Source: Eretmocerus hayati
Lineage: Eukaryota; Arthropoda; Insecta; Hymenoptera; Aphelinidae
Assembly: GCA_029851415.1 (NCBI GenBank)
Contig: CM056741.1
Coordinates: 162,427,685-162,491,684 of the forward strand
Direction of reading: 5' to 3'
Length of the DNA: 64,000 nt
Shown: piece by piece, positions 25,201-36,968 of the stretch
How positions within the stretch are numbered: position 1 is the first letter of the stretch
How the letters are laid out: the number at the start of each line of letters is the position of its first letter
The notes under the pieces: model-generated
Databases searched by the model: none
What the model saw: the letters and a program-made list of their open reading frames with translations, nothing else
Told to the model about the DNA's origin: nothing
Made by a program: the position numbers and the translations under genes

Positions 25201-25208
25201 AAACCCAT
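16240..25208 (-). CDS. Single-pass membrane protein with coiled coil; possible TNF-ligand (Eiger/EDA) N-terminal part
   Basis: Two exons join in phase 0: 25208-24771 and 16800-16240, giving 332 residues to the TGA. Residues 29-34 are poly-Gln and 69-74 poly-Ser; there is no signal peptide. A hydrophobic helix at about 84-106 (WLGLLTWAALGLALGCAII) is followed by a leucine-rich coiled coil to residue 145, ending DLLDELRAFEQQ. Exon 2 opens LYASDG, turns acidic (DEYDTGYEDET), then has a second charged helix (RERQKLLESEREKDRLRMAE). This order fits a type II membrane protein with a stalk, as in Eiger/ectodysplasin ligands, but the C-terminal TNF domain is absent. Either the TGA is the true end, or a donor at the GTGACT overlapping it leads to exons not found. 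An acceptor directly before GCTATG at 25211 means the 5' untranslated region, or a true upstream start, is on another exon. The intron is about 8 kb. Confidence 0.55.
17200..18080. repeat. Degenerate tandem repeat, unit about 260-280 bp
   Basis: Blocks recur in the same orientation: TTTTTTGATCCGACTTGACA near 17250 against CTTTTGATCCAACATATGAC near 17529, and AGGTCAGAAGTAGATATTTC near 17767 against AGGTCAAAAGTAGATATTTC near 18027. Similarity is partial, so the array is old. No coding function is seen. Confidence 0.55.
18819..19315. mobile_element. MITE-like element with compound terminal inverted repeats
   Basis: The ends CTACCCGTGTAAAACATACG (18819) and, read backwards from 19315, CTACCCATGTAGAACATAAG start inverted repeats of about 75-77 bp. 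Each terminal repeat is itself a near-palindrome around ATGATCATGGAATCC and GGATTCCATGGTCAT. The 345-bp interior has no coding frame of note. It sits in the large intron of the minus-strand membrane-protein gene. No clear target duplication was seen. Confidence 0.75.
24541..24652. repeat. GC-rich 112-bp hairpin
   Basis: The left arm starts ACGCGTCGAGTGCTGGAAAC and continues TTTCCTTCGGGAAACC; the right arm is its inverted copy ending GCACGAGACGCGT. The loop is about 20 nt (around acgtgggcgatggcaccgcc). Each arm is about 47 nt with some mismatches. It lies just downstream of the donor of exon 1 of the minus-strand gene. Confidence 0.75.
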
Positions 25209-25211
25209 AGC

Positions 25212-26754
25212 CTGTAATAATGATAATTCACTGCAAAATGTGCTACACTTTGGAAAACACTTTTTTTCTCATTGATGGATAAAACTTTTGAAATTAAAGA
25301 ATAAGATAAGAAACTCATTCTCATCTCTCATTACTTTGTTTTTTTTTCTTGTTTCTTCCTCGAAGCTTTTTTTTACTTTTTTGTATTACGTTGACAAGGT
25401 GGAATTATTATTCAGTGAATCGGCGATTGCTGAGTAAGGAGTATCAACACTGTCAGACTGTAGGAATCATTTCAAAGCCTGATGCCTATACACACGACCA
25501 GAGTGGTTTGGAAAGATCTCCAATCTAACTTTCCCGCCTGAGTTATCAATATTAAATTTACGAATCTGTAATTTGTCAGTCAATCAGTGAAAATTAGGGA
25601 AAATTATTACTTGTGGTCTAAAGTATATGGTCAGTGAGTTCAATATGTTTTCCGTTGTTATTCAGATGACTCAACTTCAATTTTTATTTCCAGTCGTTGA
25701 CAGATAATCATGTTTCAATTGCACTTTGCCGAGACACGTGATGCCAAGCACACAGTTTTTGAGTCAATGAGCTTCCAAAACGTACTGAAGTATGGGTTGT
25801 GAAAATTGATAATTGTACACTAGCCAAAAAATGGAAATTTTTTTAAATTGTTACGTATGGGGCCACATTTTTGCCACTTTCCACGTAGATAAAGAAAAAA
25901 ATTTTACTGGGATTTCTAAAAGCTCAGATTCCTCTCTAAACAGTCTCTCGCAATTTGGCAAATAATAACGTCTGAAACTCGCACGGACATGGTTTTCGAT
26001 TTCTATGGTCAAAATACGTTGGAAAAAATTGTTTGATGTCTGTTTGGCACCCCGACTAGGTTCTGCATGCTATAACTTCGTTTTTGAAAATAACTTAAGA
26101 ATGACAGTTTTACTCTTCTTTCCTTGAAAAACTTGAGGGCTTTTGCTTCACCCTAAGATCTCATCTTAAAAATCCAAGTAAAAATTTTTCTTCGTCTATC
26201 TGCAAAATGGCAAAAAAGATGACTCCTGGCGTAACAATATTAAAAAATTATTTTTGGATCGGTAATAAACCCAATAGGGCATAGTTCATACATAGCACCC
26301 ATGCAATGAAACTCTCGAGTGGGGTTGATTTCATGTTTTTCAAGGAGTGCTTTCCCAAACTAGGCCCCCTGCAATGATAAATTATATGAACCTCAATTTT
26401 GTTTTATTTACTATTTTTTATCGATCAAATTCACGTATAAATTCATTAGTTATGGCGATAAAAACTGTGAGATATTGTGGGGAACACTTCAAATTTCATG
26501 GATGTCAGAGATTTGTGATGTTATTCTCATCTTTTGAAGAATGAGCGGTGATTTTTCAAGTCAAAGTAAGTCCATGTGGGGTAAACGTGGCTCTACCAGA
26601 GGTGTGGAGGGAATGGGTTAACATGGCAAATCCAAATTATAGGCATTCACGTAGTTATGGCGGTAGATAATGAATGTTATCTCTCGAAAAAACTATTCAC
26701 AACAGTCACGATACTTCCAATCAACCGAACTATTAAAATAATATGACTATTTCG
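25212..26754. other. Upstream region of the membrane-protein gene; no further exon recognised
   Basis: The acceptor of the first coding exon (cattattacag on the minus strand) abuts 25211, so this is at least partly a 5' intron. Sequence is AT-rich with short accidental frames and T-rich runs near 25330-25390. Confidence 0.45.
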
Positions 26755-26909
26755 TTAACACCTTCACTGCGATGGGCCCCACCGGTAGGGCCCACGCGTC
26801 CAACTCTGTGTGCGATGGTGATCAGAATCCCATTAAATGGGCCCCACCGATGGGGCCCATCGCACACAGGGCCCGATCGCGATTTTCGTCGTCGCAGTGA
26901 ATGTGTTAG
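26755..26909. mobile_element. Small palindromic MITE-like element with paired hairpins
   Basis: The ends TTAACACCTTCACTGCGA and the inverted CTAACACATTCACTGCGA enclose two short GC-rich hairpins: GGGCCCCACCGGTAGGGCCC (about 26775-26794) and GGGCCCCACCGATGGGGCCC (about 26839-26859). The TTAA at the left end is the target of piggyBac-type elements; the right end reads TTAG, so the assignment is tentative. Length is about 155 bp. Confidence 0.65.
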
Positions 26910-29900
26910 TTGGTCCCAACTAATGAGTCAAGCATTCCAAACATTGTCTCGATGCAATGCGTGAAGTATCACAGTCTCATATATCGAATCGTAAAAAATT
27001 ACACCGAACCCTTCTTGACAAGTACGACCCTTTGTGTAAATTTTTAAGATTCGAATTTATCACTGTTTTGATCAAAGAACCATGCAATATGATATGAATG
27101 AAAATTCTTTCCATTAATCAATCAAAATGACAAATGGTCCTTTTACTCACAGTATGCGACTGAGATTTTTTCTTGAGCCATGACACGTTATTCTCCGAAT
27201 CCGGAAACAGACAGGTCATTCTTGCATTGAAAATTTGAGATCTCTGTTCCCTACATCTACAAGTTTTTGGTCTTCTAGGGTAAAACCGTTGTTTTTTGTG
27301 CTCCCATCAAAAGGAGGACGCTCATAGCTTGTCTCTTTTTCTCGAGCTTTTTCTCGTCATGAGGAATGCAATTTGCGCCGAGACAAGGAAAGCTTTAGCC
27401 TGAAATTGAATCATCCTCGTTAGATGCTTCATTTTCACCGTGTCACATTATAAAATCTGGAGTGATAAGTGAATTCCCATATTTGGGAATATACAAATAC
27501 TAGCAACTGAGATGAGTAAGGTGTATTTCATTTGTGAGCGAATATGACGAATTTTTTGATAAAATGCTTTGGAAATTATTTTTGTTGTGATGTTCATCGT
27601 AAGATTGATCATTTTTTCCAAGCCCAGAGAATTTTTTTCGATAATAAACGTTCATGAAAAAAATTGAGTTCAAATTGAAGTCTACATAGAATACTCACGA
27701 GTAAAAGTTTTCATGATTTTAAATGTTTAAAAGGTAACTAGGAAACGAGAGAGCATTCCGCAAATGTCTTTTCGCAGCGTATTTAAAACTAATTCCTCAT
27801 ATACTTTTAAATTTATTCATCTTGCATGAATCTCATTACCAACAGTCTTAGATATAATTGTAGAAAATTGGAATAATCAATGCAAAAGTGTTGTTTCCAC
27901 ACTAAAATAGGCAGCTCTTTGTTCCGAATGTATCATTTCATGCGCAAACTTCCTCTGTACATCTTCAAACTTCGTATTTTTTCATATTCCGATGGGTATA
28001 CTTCATGCTTATTCGTTTATATTCCCCTCTACCGTACTTTTTCCTGTTGTCACGTTTGTTGGCTCTCTTTAGTGGCACGCTTATTTTCAAAAAAGCAAAA
28101 AAAAAAATTTTTTTCGATCAACAAAGTATGGTGCATCCTGAATCAATAGTAAAAAATGACTGTTATTACGTTTGCATTGTTTTCGATCCATTCCACAGTA
28201 GAAAACAGGAATACCTCGTTGCCGGGTCTCCATCCACATATTTGCAAAAAAAATCGGACAAAAGTGACGTCTCCGGCGGAATGATTACGCGACCGGGAGC
28301 AAAAAAAAGAAGCTTGGAGCCACCCACGACAGGTATCGAATACGCATACGTCCGGTAGGTATATAACATAATACTCCATTGTTCGGTCGTGTGCCCTATG
28401 CTTCTATAGTATTATAGTATACTTCGCAAATTCCTTCGTTACCCTCTCACGCATCACTTTGTGTAAATATATTCCCCGAATTTCGCTTGTGTGATACGTG
28501 TGTATCATCCTACTCGTTCGCGTATGCTTCCTGCATCAGACCGAGCATCGGATTCTCCACTTTGAGAACGTCCTTCTCCAAATAATATCTCTATCCTCAT
28601 CATCCTAGTCCTCCTCCACTTTCACATCCTATGGGTGTATAAATTTGTAGTTCTGCAGACACGAGGTAGCCCATTTTGCTACTGTAAATGTAAATTTTTA
28701 CCAAATTTTTTCGAATTCTCTGTGATTATGTGCAGAAATTCAAAATTTTACGTGAGCATATGCTTACGCTTGTAGTTCTAAATACTGTCGACCCGCTCAC
28801 TAGATAATTTTTAACGAGATTTTTAATATATTCGACAGCATCGATTCCCAATCACTCTCCATCACTCATTTGGAATGTTTGCAATAATTTCGAAATCCCC
28901 TTACAACGCAGGGAACAAATTAACATAAGGGTTGGCGCTGAATAGATCAACAGAGTCAAGAGTTGAATAAAGGAAAATAAATGAGAGGAACTATTTGAAA
29001 TTCCAGGCCTGTTTTTTTTACAGAAATATCCATATTGTCGGGAAAGCATTTCTGATTCTAGAATGAATTATATGGTGAACCACAGTTGAATTATTTGTAC
29101 GACGCCTATACCTGATATCCTCTTTCATTTCCAAAGAATCGAACCGGACTCGTTTCAAACGCTGAAAAGCTCTGTGATGCATTGCACTCTTGCGTCAACA
29201 GTTTTCTTTTAATCTGCTTTTCTAACAGAATGATATCCTTTGTTGTTTGAGTTGGCTTTACAAAGTCTGAGCATTGAGCATGCGTCATTGTTTTTTTTTT
29301 TTTTTTTTTTTTTTTTTTCATCACATCTAACTGATGAGGATACAGAGACGAACTTTCTTAAATTAAGTTATATATAATGTTAATTTTTACCAGATTTCTA
29401 TTTCGTGTTGTAGAATAGATTTCGAAGATATGGAAATCACCGGCACAACCATTTTGATGAGCAACAGAATCACCCCTGTTAAATGCTCAAAAAACGGGTG
29501 AATTTAGCCCCAAAAAGCGCATGTATTTGAAAATTTAAATGACACTGAATAGTATCAAAGATAATCGGAAAATTATTTTCGCGGGAAAATCGTGGTCCCT
29601 GTTACGAGGGGTAAATCAATTTTTCAATCTCAATACGCCGTGGGTTCAAATTTTTTGAAAAATTATTCATGCCATCAAATGATATAAAAAAATCCTCGGC
29701 AAATCCTCCTTGAAAACATCATCAACATACTGATTTGCACAATCGGCAAACCACCAAACGAAACACGAACACGAGCGCAACTATACGAGAGCTGAATAAA
29801 AATTGAGTAAAACGAAACATTCGCGCACACGTCACTCGATCTTTCAACTCTGGAAGCAAAATTCAACATTTCCATTCGAGAGCAAATCGAGTTAACGAAA

Positions 29901-31589
29901 GTACCATACACGACAATATTCTCAGGAAATTAGATTAGATTCTCTCCCGCAGCATCAGATGCTCGTAATCAAAATTTAATAGCCTTTATCAAACACCAAA
30001 AGTGAGACACAGAGTCCTTTGGCCAACCCCATAAACAATCCCCAATAAGGATATCCTCACTCAAGTGAATGCACCTCACGGAATGCCGAAGTTTGGTCAC
30101 ATCAGATTCCTAAACTTGATGCATAAACTCGATCAAAGTTGGTCCTCGATCGCAAAATTCAGCGATACTCTGATGGCATCAGGTCATCCGATAGAGTTCT
30201 GCCGTTATTGCATCAGGAGCCACGATTGCCTGCGACAAACAACTCTCGTTTATGTACTATATGTATACTCGAATGAACAATTGATGCAAGCTTCGAGATG
30301 TACACCTCCGGTCAAGTTTAGCCCAAGGGTTTTGAGTGCATTTACTTGCGACAACCGACGTTTATCGCCTCCTTGCCCTTTGCAAACATTCAAATTGCAT
30401 TGCTCGGAGGCGATTTCTGTGGGAAGGGGGTACGACCAGGTGATTTCCGCAATCATGAAATTTTGGGAGGACTTCATTGAGACATCGCTATATTTAAACA
30501 AACGTACTGCTTTCAGGAGCTACATTATCATCGAGACGATTTGGACAATGAAAGTAGAAAAATTAAATTTTGCGAATAAATTTGTGATCAAAGCTAAATG
30601 CATTTTGGCCATGGCGTAGAATATACCAAAATAGTTCATTCTGAGCCTGGAACATTTTTAAACACTCTTGATTATAAAACAGCTCGACTTTTTGCGAAAA
30701 AGCTCAATTTCATTATCTGAATAATTAACGCCAATTACTGCAAATCTACGTAGTGAAATATTTGAGTACCATCAAAATAACTGACCCATTTTCCAAAGTT
30801 AAATATTTGCCATATAATTTATTATTTAAAATGTTCATCAAGCTTCATTCTGGCGATTTGTTTTAGCCGATTTCGACTATAATTTATCCAGACTTATTAT
30901 ACCATCATTTACACTGCGTAACTTTACAATGGACTATGAAAAAGTTATCTATTACTATAGCCAAATTAATTTGATAGTTCTGAACCACCAATTACACGGG
31001 ACATTTTCTAATTTTTCAATAATATTTTGTCTGAAAATGACAAATGTGTAATTGGGCCCAGACGAAAGATTTTAATACTTCTCAGATTCGTCAAAATTGT
31101 ATATTACGATACATGCGGGTGCAAAATTTGAAATTCTTATCCCAATTGACTTTTTGCCGTCCGAGCCGAAGGTGAGTGTTTTTGACAAACTGTGAGTGGA
31201 AGGGGATATTCGATCAAAGTGCATCAAGAAGAATCCCTTAAATATTCGAAGAAATGTTATAAGTTCGTGGCAAAATAGTTTTTGGAACATCAGATTGAGC
31301 TCTGGATCTGAAGATGTTTGATCAATAATAATGAGCCATACAATTTGAAGAGTTTTTTTAAAAATATGATCATAGATTCAATGACCTCGTTACTTTTTAG
31401 CTGGGAAACAGCGATGAAAAGAGAGAAAAGCAGAATTTCTCTTAGTAATAATCTCGATCTTTGAAGAAAAAATTGACATTGACAGTTTCTTGGTATCACA
31501 TCTGACTCACTTTCAGATGAAGAGCTCCTCAATTTTCTTCTCTCATAGCTCGTCTTTGATCGACGATGCACTTTATTCAACGAATTTAG
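26910..31589. other. Gene-free region
   Basis: AT-rich with no supported gene. It contains a 28-T run (29291-29318) and a CT-rich stretch at 28480-28640. The longest open frame, 30065-30619, is 184 codons, but its composition and lack of splice or promoter context give no support for a gene. Confidence 0.45.
29291..29318. repeat. Poly(T) run of 28
   Basis: Uninterrupted T tract, equivalent to a poly(A) on the minus strand. It may mark the tail of a minus-strand retroposed sequence, but no adjoining retroelement was recognised. Confidence 0.85.
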
Positions 31590-31970
31590 CCATTGGGCAA
31601 GTCCGCGAGGGAGGTGTGACATCCTTTACGCACTAGGAATTCGAAAGAATAGAACTCGAATATGATAAAAATTTTGATCTCTGCGAGAGATGATACGATA
31701 AGATGCAACAATAATGCCCTGGCCTTACTAACCTCAGTTTTTCACTCGGTGATAGCTAAATTCGCAAAAAAGAGCGTAACGGCTGTCACGCGCACGAATT
31801 GCCAATTTTCACTGATATTTTTTTATATTTGTCAGATTAAACCGAGAAGTTCCAACTTTCCGTCGAGTCCGTATGTGAGTGAGTCTGACGAACAACCTAA
31901 ATCTTCTCATCTACCCTTAAAAAATGACATTTGAGTCCGACAAAGTAAGGTTGACGTTTTCGCGGACTTG
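31590..31970 (+). repeat. Dispersed repeat family A, copy 1
   Basis: Shares many blocks in the same order and orientation with 60308-60768: GGCAAGTCCGCGAGGGAGG, CTCGAATATGATAAAA, GAGCGTAACGG, TCACGCGCACGAAT, TTTTCACTGATATTTTTTTA, TTTGAGTCCGACAAAGTA and GGTTGACGTTTTCG. No coding capacity and no terminal structure was identified. Confidence 0.7.
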
Positions 31971-32199
31971 CGCTATTCACAAAAACATGATATGATAAAC
32001 TTCAAATTAAATCCTCTTTATAAACGATCGTGGAAAAGATAAGCCTTGGTTAAAAAAAAAAATTTCAAAAGATAACCGGATTTTCCCCTTTGCGCTCATC
32101 TCAAACTTGTCAAACTCTCGTATCAGACTCACAATTATGTTAATGCAGATGAAATATTACCACAGATTGTTAGAGATGGGATATATACATTGATAAGAA

Positions 32200-32500
32200 A
32201 TAGCACGTGCGCACCTGTTTACACGAGCATCATCACAAAAACTCGCGTGGCACGCGAAAAGTCGATGAATGAAAACAATTCGTGAAATACATGTGTGAGA
32301 TGTGAGGCCTCGCGTCGGTATCGAAACGAGCCTCGCGACCGTTCCCAACCAACTGACAGGAGAATTGCAGTTTGGATCTCGCTCAACGCAAAACGAACGA
32401 AACAGCACCTTCGTCGCGTCGAGTTGCGCGAACGCTCTGCAAAATGTAGACTTTGCCCTAAAGGGACTTTGCGTTGTACCATGCACTTGTATTTGTTCAG
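32200..32500. promoter_or_regulatory. GC-richer island, possible promoter or 5' untranslated exon
   Basis: A 300-bp stretch is clearly richer in CG dinucleotides than its surroundings, which explains the overlapping open frames on both strands here. None of those frames resembles a protein. Such islands in this window otherwise occur at gene starts (for example 48.9-49.2 and 50.0-50.3 kb), so a promoter or untranslated exon is possible, direction unknown. Confidence 0.25.
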
Positions 32501-34611
32501 CATTGTAATGTTAAAAAAAAACCAAAATCAAGTAGAACTCGAGTTCTTTCATTGCAAGTATGAACAGTATTCATTTCCAATCCATTTGTCTCATTTCAAC
32601 CTTCAACCAGATGATTTGAAGAATTAATTTTCAGAATTTTGGTTATGAAAAGATAGAATTTGACCTCGGATTTGACTGCCACTGCGTATCACTGCAGTGG
32701 AACCGCGCAGTAGCAAATACACTTCGGTGTACTGCAAATTTTGTCACTATTCCAAATTTTTTGGATTCCTCGTTTGAGTCTTATGTCGGGATTGAAATAA
32801 CATGGGGATAACGCATTAACATGGGCCAAAATAATTATTGCTCTGTCCGCTACTTCTGGCTTCCTGTTATGAGGACAGGGCTGTTTAATAAATGTACTCG
32901 TTGTGAAGACGGGTTTGTGGAAACCGAGGTGGAAACGTATTAAACAGACGTTGTCAAATATCATGAATTATAGACGTAAGAGTTGGCTACTTTTTAAGAG
33001 TGATTGAGATTGGCTCATGTTAAAGTTTGAGATTTTTCTAGATTTTTGACACTTTTTCTGTACTTACATTTCTTATTTGTTTGATAGAAAAAGAGAAAAC
33101 ATCACGAAACCGACTCAAGAGTTCTCAAATAGTAAGGGCAGTTGAACCATCAAATCGAGCGTCAAATTTTCACCACCCACTCATTTTACCATTTGGCACG
33201 TCGCTTATCTCCATGATTACAACAGCCTCTGAGTGAGTTAGCAAGTTTCTTATTAGGCTGTGCGAATGGGACATCTCTGGGCAACAGCCCCGCCTGGGAT
33301 TCATTTCAAACAAACTCATAATGAGGATGGATGATTCCAATATGAATGCATGTAAGTTTTACATAAAGGAGTGCTGCTAACTCCGTTATAATGGTCTGTC
33401 CAGAGCGGCGCAGACTTCTTTTCGCTCAAAAAAAAATGTAGGGGTATAGGAGAATGTACTCAAAACCTATGAATTCAATTTTCGGCATCATATCGGATAG
33501 CTTATAAGCAATTACAATTGTTTCAATCCGTTACAGCACTATTTCCAAATAATAGAAAGGAAGCACGTACACGTCAGTCCGCATCACCCCATGTATTAGA
33601 TTGCTTCTCATTCGTGAGGCAAATGAATTGTCGATTTGAATTCTGCATAAAATATCTGCGTTAACTCATCCTCGGAGTATCCTGTGATTTAGCAAAAATC
33701 AACTATAATTCATGTTGAAAAATTGATCGAAGTTATAAATCTGTTTATGCAATATGTAAGTAATACACAAAAAAAGATAAATGCCAAAGATATACGTAAC
33801 AGAACTTCATTTTAATAATTCAGGCTGTGCAGAGGTGCGTTGATATAACTTTGGATTCAATATTGGTAGTTGAATACTCGTGGTACTTGTGAATCAGTGG
33901 CGGATAGTACCATGATTTTGAATTTTTACTCTGACGAAGCTCGGTTAAGTATCAAAGTTGTTTCGGATAAATATTGACCTTCGATGTCAATTGCGGCAAC
34001 ATAAGGGTAGGATACACTTTGGATACACTTGCTTCGTAAACTTGCAAAAAATTAACTCTTGGAAAGATTGAAATATCTCAGTTCTGGTTGGTCGAAATTC
34101 ATTTCTCCTTGCCCTATTTTTGAGTTCTTGAAACAAGCTTTAAAGTGAGTTGAAAGAATATCAAAGTAGGCCAAAGTTATTGGGAAACAGGCTCAAAGGA
34201 GGCATGTTGGGTTTATTTACCATAACATAAGTCAGGTTTATCATCAAACATGTTTAGCCTTCGCACCTCAACATATGCCATAGTTGAGTAAGAAATGTGA
34301 GTTTTCAAGCCGTTGCTACAAAGCTCACTCCATTAATTTTCAAATGACTCACCTATCTGCGATGATGACAGTAATGAAAAAGCTCAGATAAGCCCAACAG
34401 AGATATCACCAAAGTTATAATTATACATGTGAGCTCGTGAATACACTAAACTAGCTGCATCGATCTCGTCGATTTCATATGAGGTCATGAACACAACACC
34501 AACAGCTTTATCCAAGTCGTCAGAATTCGCATTTGGCCAAAGTTTGCCTCCATTCGACGCCCATACAGCAGTTTCTCTGGTTTTCGTCCACTGACTTCAC
34601 TATCCATGTAT
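32501..34611. other. Gene-free region with one dispersed-repeat remnant
   Basis: No exon could be supported. The segment around 34060-34210 weakly resembles 12958-13110 and 23160-23270 (shared phrase CTTCAAAATGAGCTnAGGTA in the latter two), suggesting an old dispersed repeat. Confidence 0.4.
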
Positions 34612-35446
34612 ATTAGGGTGTCCGTTATTTCCCAAGTTTCACCGCTCGCACATGCTACCCTCCAAAACCTAATCATTTGGTGAGATATTGCGAAAAAAAA
34701 AATTTCGCGGCCCTATAGGTGATGTTTAAGTGCTGCCCTACCTGCAACGTTTTTTTCTTTGAACTGTACCGTTCTGAAAAGAATTTAATATATATCGTGT
34801 ACCAAGTTGCGGAAAACGCATTTTCTTTACGAAACGAGTGCTGGACGTCGACTTCATCGCCTGAGTACAGAAACGGCGTTTATCCGTCTTAGTAGGCCGA
34901 CGGAAACAAGATGTTTCCGTAAGGAGGGGTGATAAAATCAAAGATTCGCATTTCCTGAACGTGCATTCCTTTCTATGTCCTTGAATGTGTTTTCAATCGA
35001 CAGAGCAATTCTCTTCAAAATGATCACCTGAAGGGCTCAATTTGATGCAGTAGGCCCACTCATTCGCATATTAACCCATCTGGAGAACACGAAAGTGAAT
35101 GAAATCGGCCGTTTATTGTTATGTCGGTTTTCTGAGTCTACTAAGGAATCTCTTACTCCATCAAATTGACTTCAACAAGTAGTCATTTCAAAGGAAATTG
35201 TACTGGCTATCGATCAAAAAAGTTATCAAGGATAAAGAAGCACGCCCGTCCCTGCGCAAGAGATGCTGAATACAGAATCAGAATGTTTTAAGGCTATAAT
35301 TCAAACAAGAACGCTGCAAGTGGAGCAGCACTTTGACAGCACTTGGGTCTCCGAAACTTTTTCTTTTTATCGTGATATCTCACAAAATGATTGGGTTTTA
35401 AGGGGTGGCACGAGAGATAAGAGAAACTTGGGAAACAACGGACACA

Positions 35447-35450
<4 letters not shown>
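34612..35450. repeat. Long foldback element 3
   Basis: The left end TTAGGGTGTCCGTTATTTCC near 34612 and the inverted right end TTAGTGTGTCCGTTGTTTCC near 35450 start arms that match inward (CCCAAGTTTC, TGAGATAT, AAGTGCTG, TGCAACG/TGCAGCG). The inner arms carry CTTCAAAATGATCACCTG at about 35014 and its inverted partner at about 35175-35195, matching the core of foldbacks 1 and 2. The left arm has an extra segment (about 34835-34930) absent from the right arm. The element abuts a (TA)n array on the right and TATAT on the left, consistent with insertion at TA-rich sequence. No transposase frame is present; the short minus-strand frames are shadows. Confidence 0.75.

Positions 35451-35488
<38 letters not shown>
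35451..35488. repeat. (TA)19 microsatellite
   Basis: Perfect TA dinucleotide array directly at the right boundary of foldback element 3. Confidence 0.95.
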
Positions 35489-35492
<4 letters not shown>

Positions 35493-36722
35493 GGTCCACG
35501 CGCCAATCTCAATGAACCGCTGCAAAGCTGGTGTATGGGATAAGTGTATAATATACCTACACCTACAGAAATGTTTCTACACCTTCCCCGAGTCGTGGCA
35601 CGCTGACAATTTGCTCTTATTCAGTTCTCTCTCTATCTCAGACCGCTGAGGCAATAGACAGGCAAATATAAGGCTTCGAAATGGCGTGAAACTTCTAGAA
35701 AAGGGAAACTTTGAGTTGCTTTTGCAAATAGGCGACCTGGGAGAGCTTTTCCACGCTCACACTATGTGAAGTTAGACTGTATGCAAAAGAAAAAGCTTCA
35801 TTAAGTTCTATTTGTGCGCGTAGCAGGTAACTAGCGATATTGTACTAGCCAGTTGGAAATTTGAGTCAAATAGCGTGTGATGGCAATTTTTTTTCAAATT
35901 CAGATGTAAACGTTTGAAGTTAGAACGCTCAGGTTGTTGAATAGTGGTGAAATGAGTAGAATTTGCGTGCTTGTTCTGAATTTGATGAAACGGTATACGA
36001 GCACATATTTTTGTGCAACACTGAAAGCGCCCTGGGAATCGTGACGAGTAAAAGGAGGAAGAGCGTTTCTTTCTTGTGGCAGAGATTTGAAACAGTTTCA
36101 GGATAAAAATTCTAGATTGTTTCAAACTGCGGGGGATGCCAAAAGTTTCCAGTCTTTTGAATATGTAAACATGTATCGATGTAAGAGCTCATTCGCGAAT
36201 TAGTTCGTGTGGGTTGAATGCGATTAAATTTTATGTTGCCAAAGAATTATTCATACGATTTCGCTGAATCCCTGTCAACGACAATGTAAACGCCCTGGGC
36301 GCATACGCTCGGTTTGAGAGCTAAGACAGTTTATCTCTCGTGCGGGCGAGGTGAATAAAATAAATCCTCCGCGCCCTAAATGAGCCTGCGAGCGCAGAGG
36401 GCAATTATAATTTTTCGAGACACGTTTGGAAGCGGCATTTTTTGGTTGAAATGATGGAAAGTTCTTTCAAGTACAAGAAAATGTACAAAATTTAGGTCAG
36501 CAGTGTGGCAGTTTCTTTTTGAAAATGTTGGAGTTCGAGTTTTTTGGCATGCAAAAATTCTACCCTACAGACATACAATGAAAAATTTATGGTTCTTCGA
36601 AATTGTATCGTCAAATTTAACTACGGATTGGAAAAATTAGTTAATGTGCACAATCGTGAAAGTGATTCATGAAGAATGGTCAAATCATTTTTCAGGCTGT
36701 AGGTAACATCTTAAGACCTTCT

Positions 36723-36738
36723 GGGGGGGGGGGGGGGG
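36723..36738. repeat. Run of 16 guanines
   Basis: Uninterrupted G tract in AT-rich DNA. Confidence 0.9.
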
Positions 36739-36855
36739 TGGTCTTTCCATGGATAACTCCAAGCTTCCCAAGTAATAATGAAAAGACACTTGTCAGTTGT
36801 CACTTGTTGAACATCGAGTTCGTTCTCGCTGTTCAACACATTCAACGTGCTCGCT

Positions 36856-36968
36856 GATGCGACGGGACCCATCAGTGGGTCCTATTTGTCCTCTTCTGTG
36901 CGCTAAAGATTTTGGTTTTATACGAAATAAAATTTTGTGGGACCCACCGGTGGGTCTAGTCGCACAAA
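36856..36968. repeat. Paired-hairpin repeat related to the 26.8-kb element
   Basis: TGCGAC is followed by the hairpin GGGACCCATCAGTGGGTCC, about 57 nt of AT-rich spacer, the perfect palindrome GACCCACCGGTGGGTC, and GTCGCA in inverted form. The same order (TGCGA, hairpin, spacer, hairpin, TCGCA) occurs at 26755-26909. Confidence 0.6.

Noticed and set aside
30065..30619. 184-codon open frame, longest in the 25-45 kb region
   Set aside because: No family recognised, no promoter or polyadenylation context, and an opposing 83-codon frame overlaps it. Chance cannot be excluded.
32157..32627. Four overlapping frames of 68-110 codons
   Set aside because: A GC-richer island opens several frames at once; no domain, splice site pair or codon bias supports any of them.
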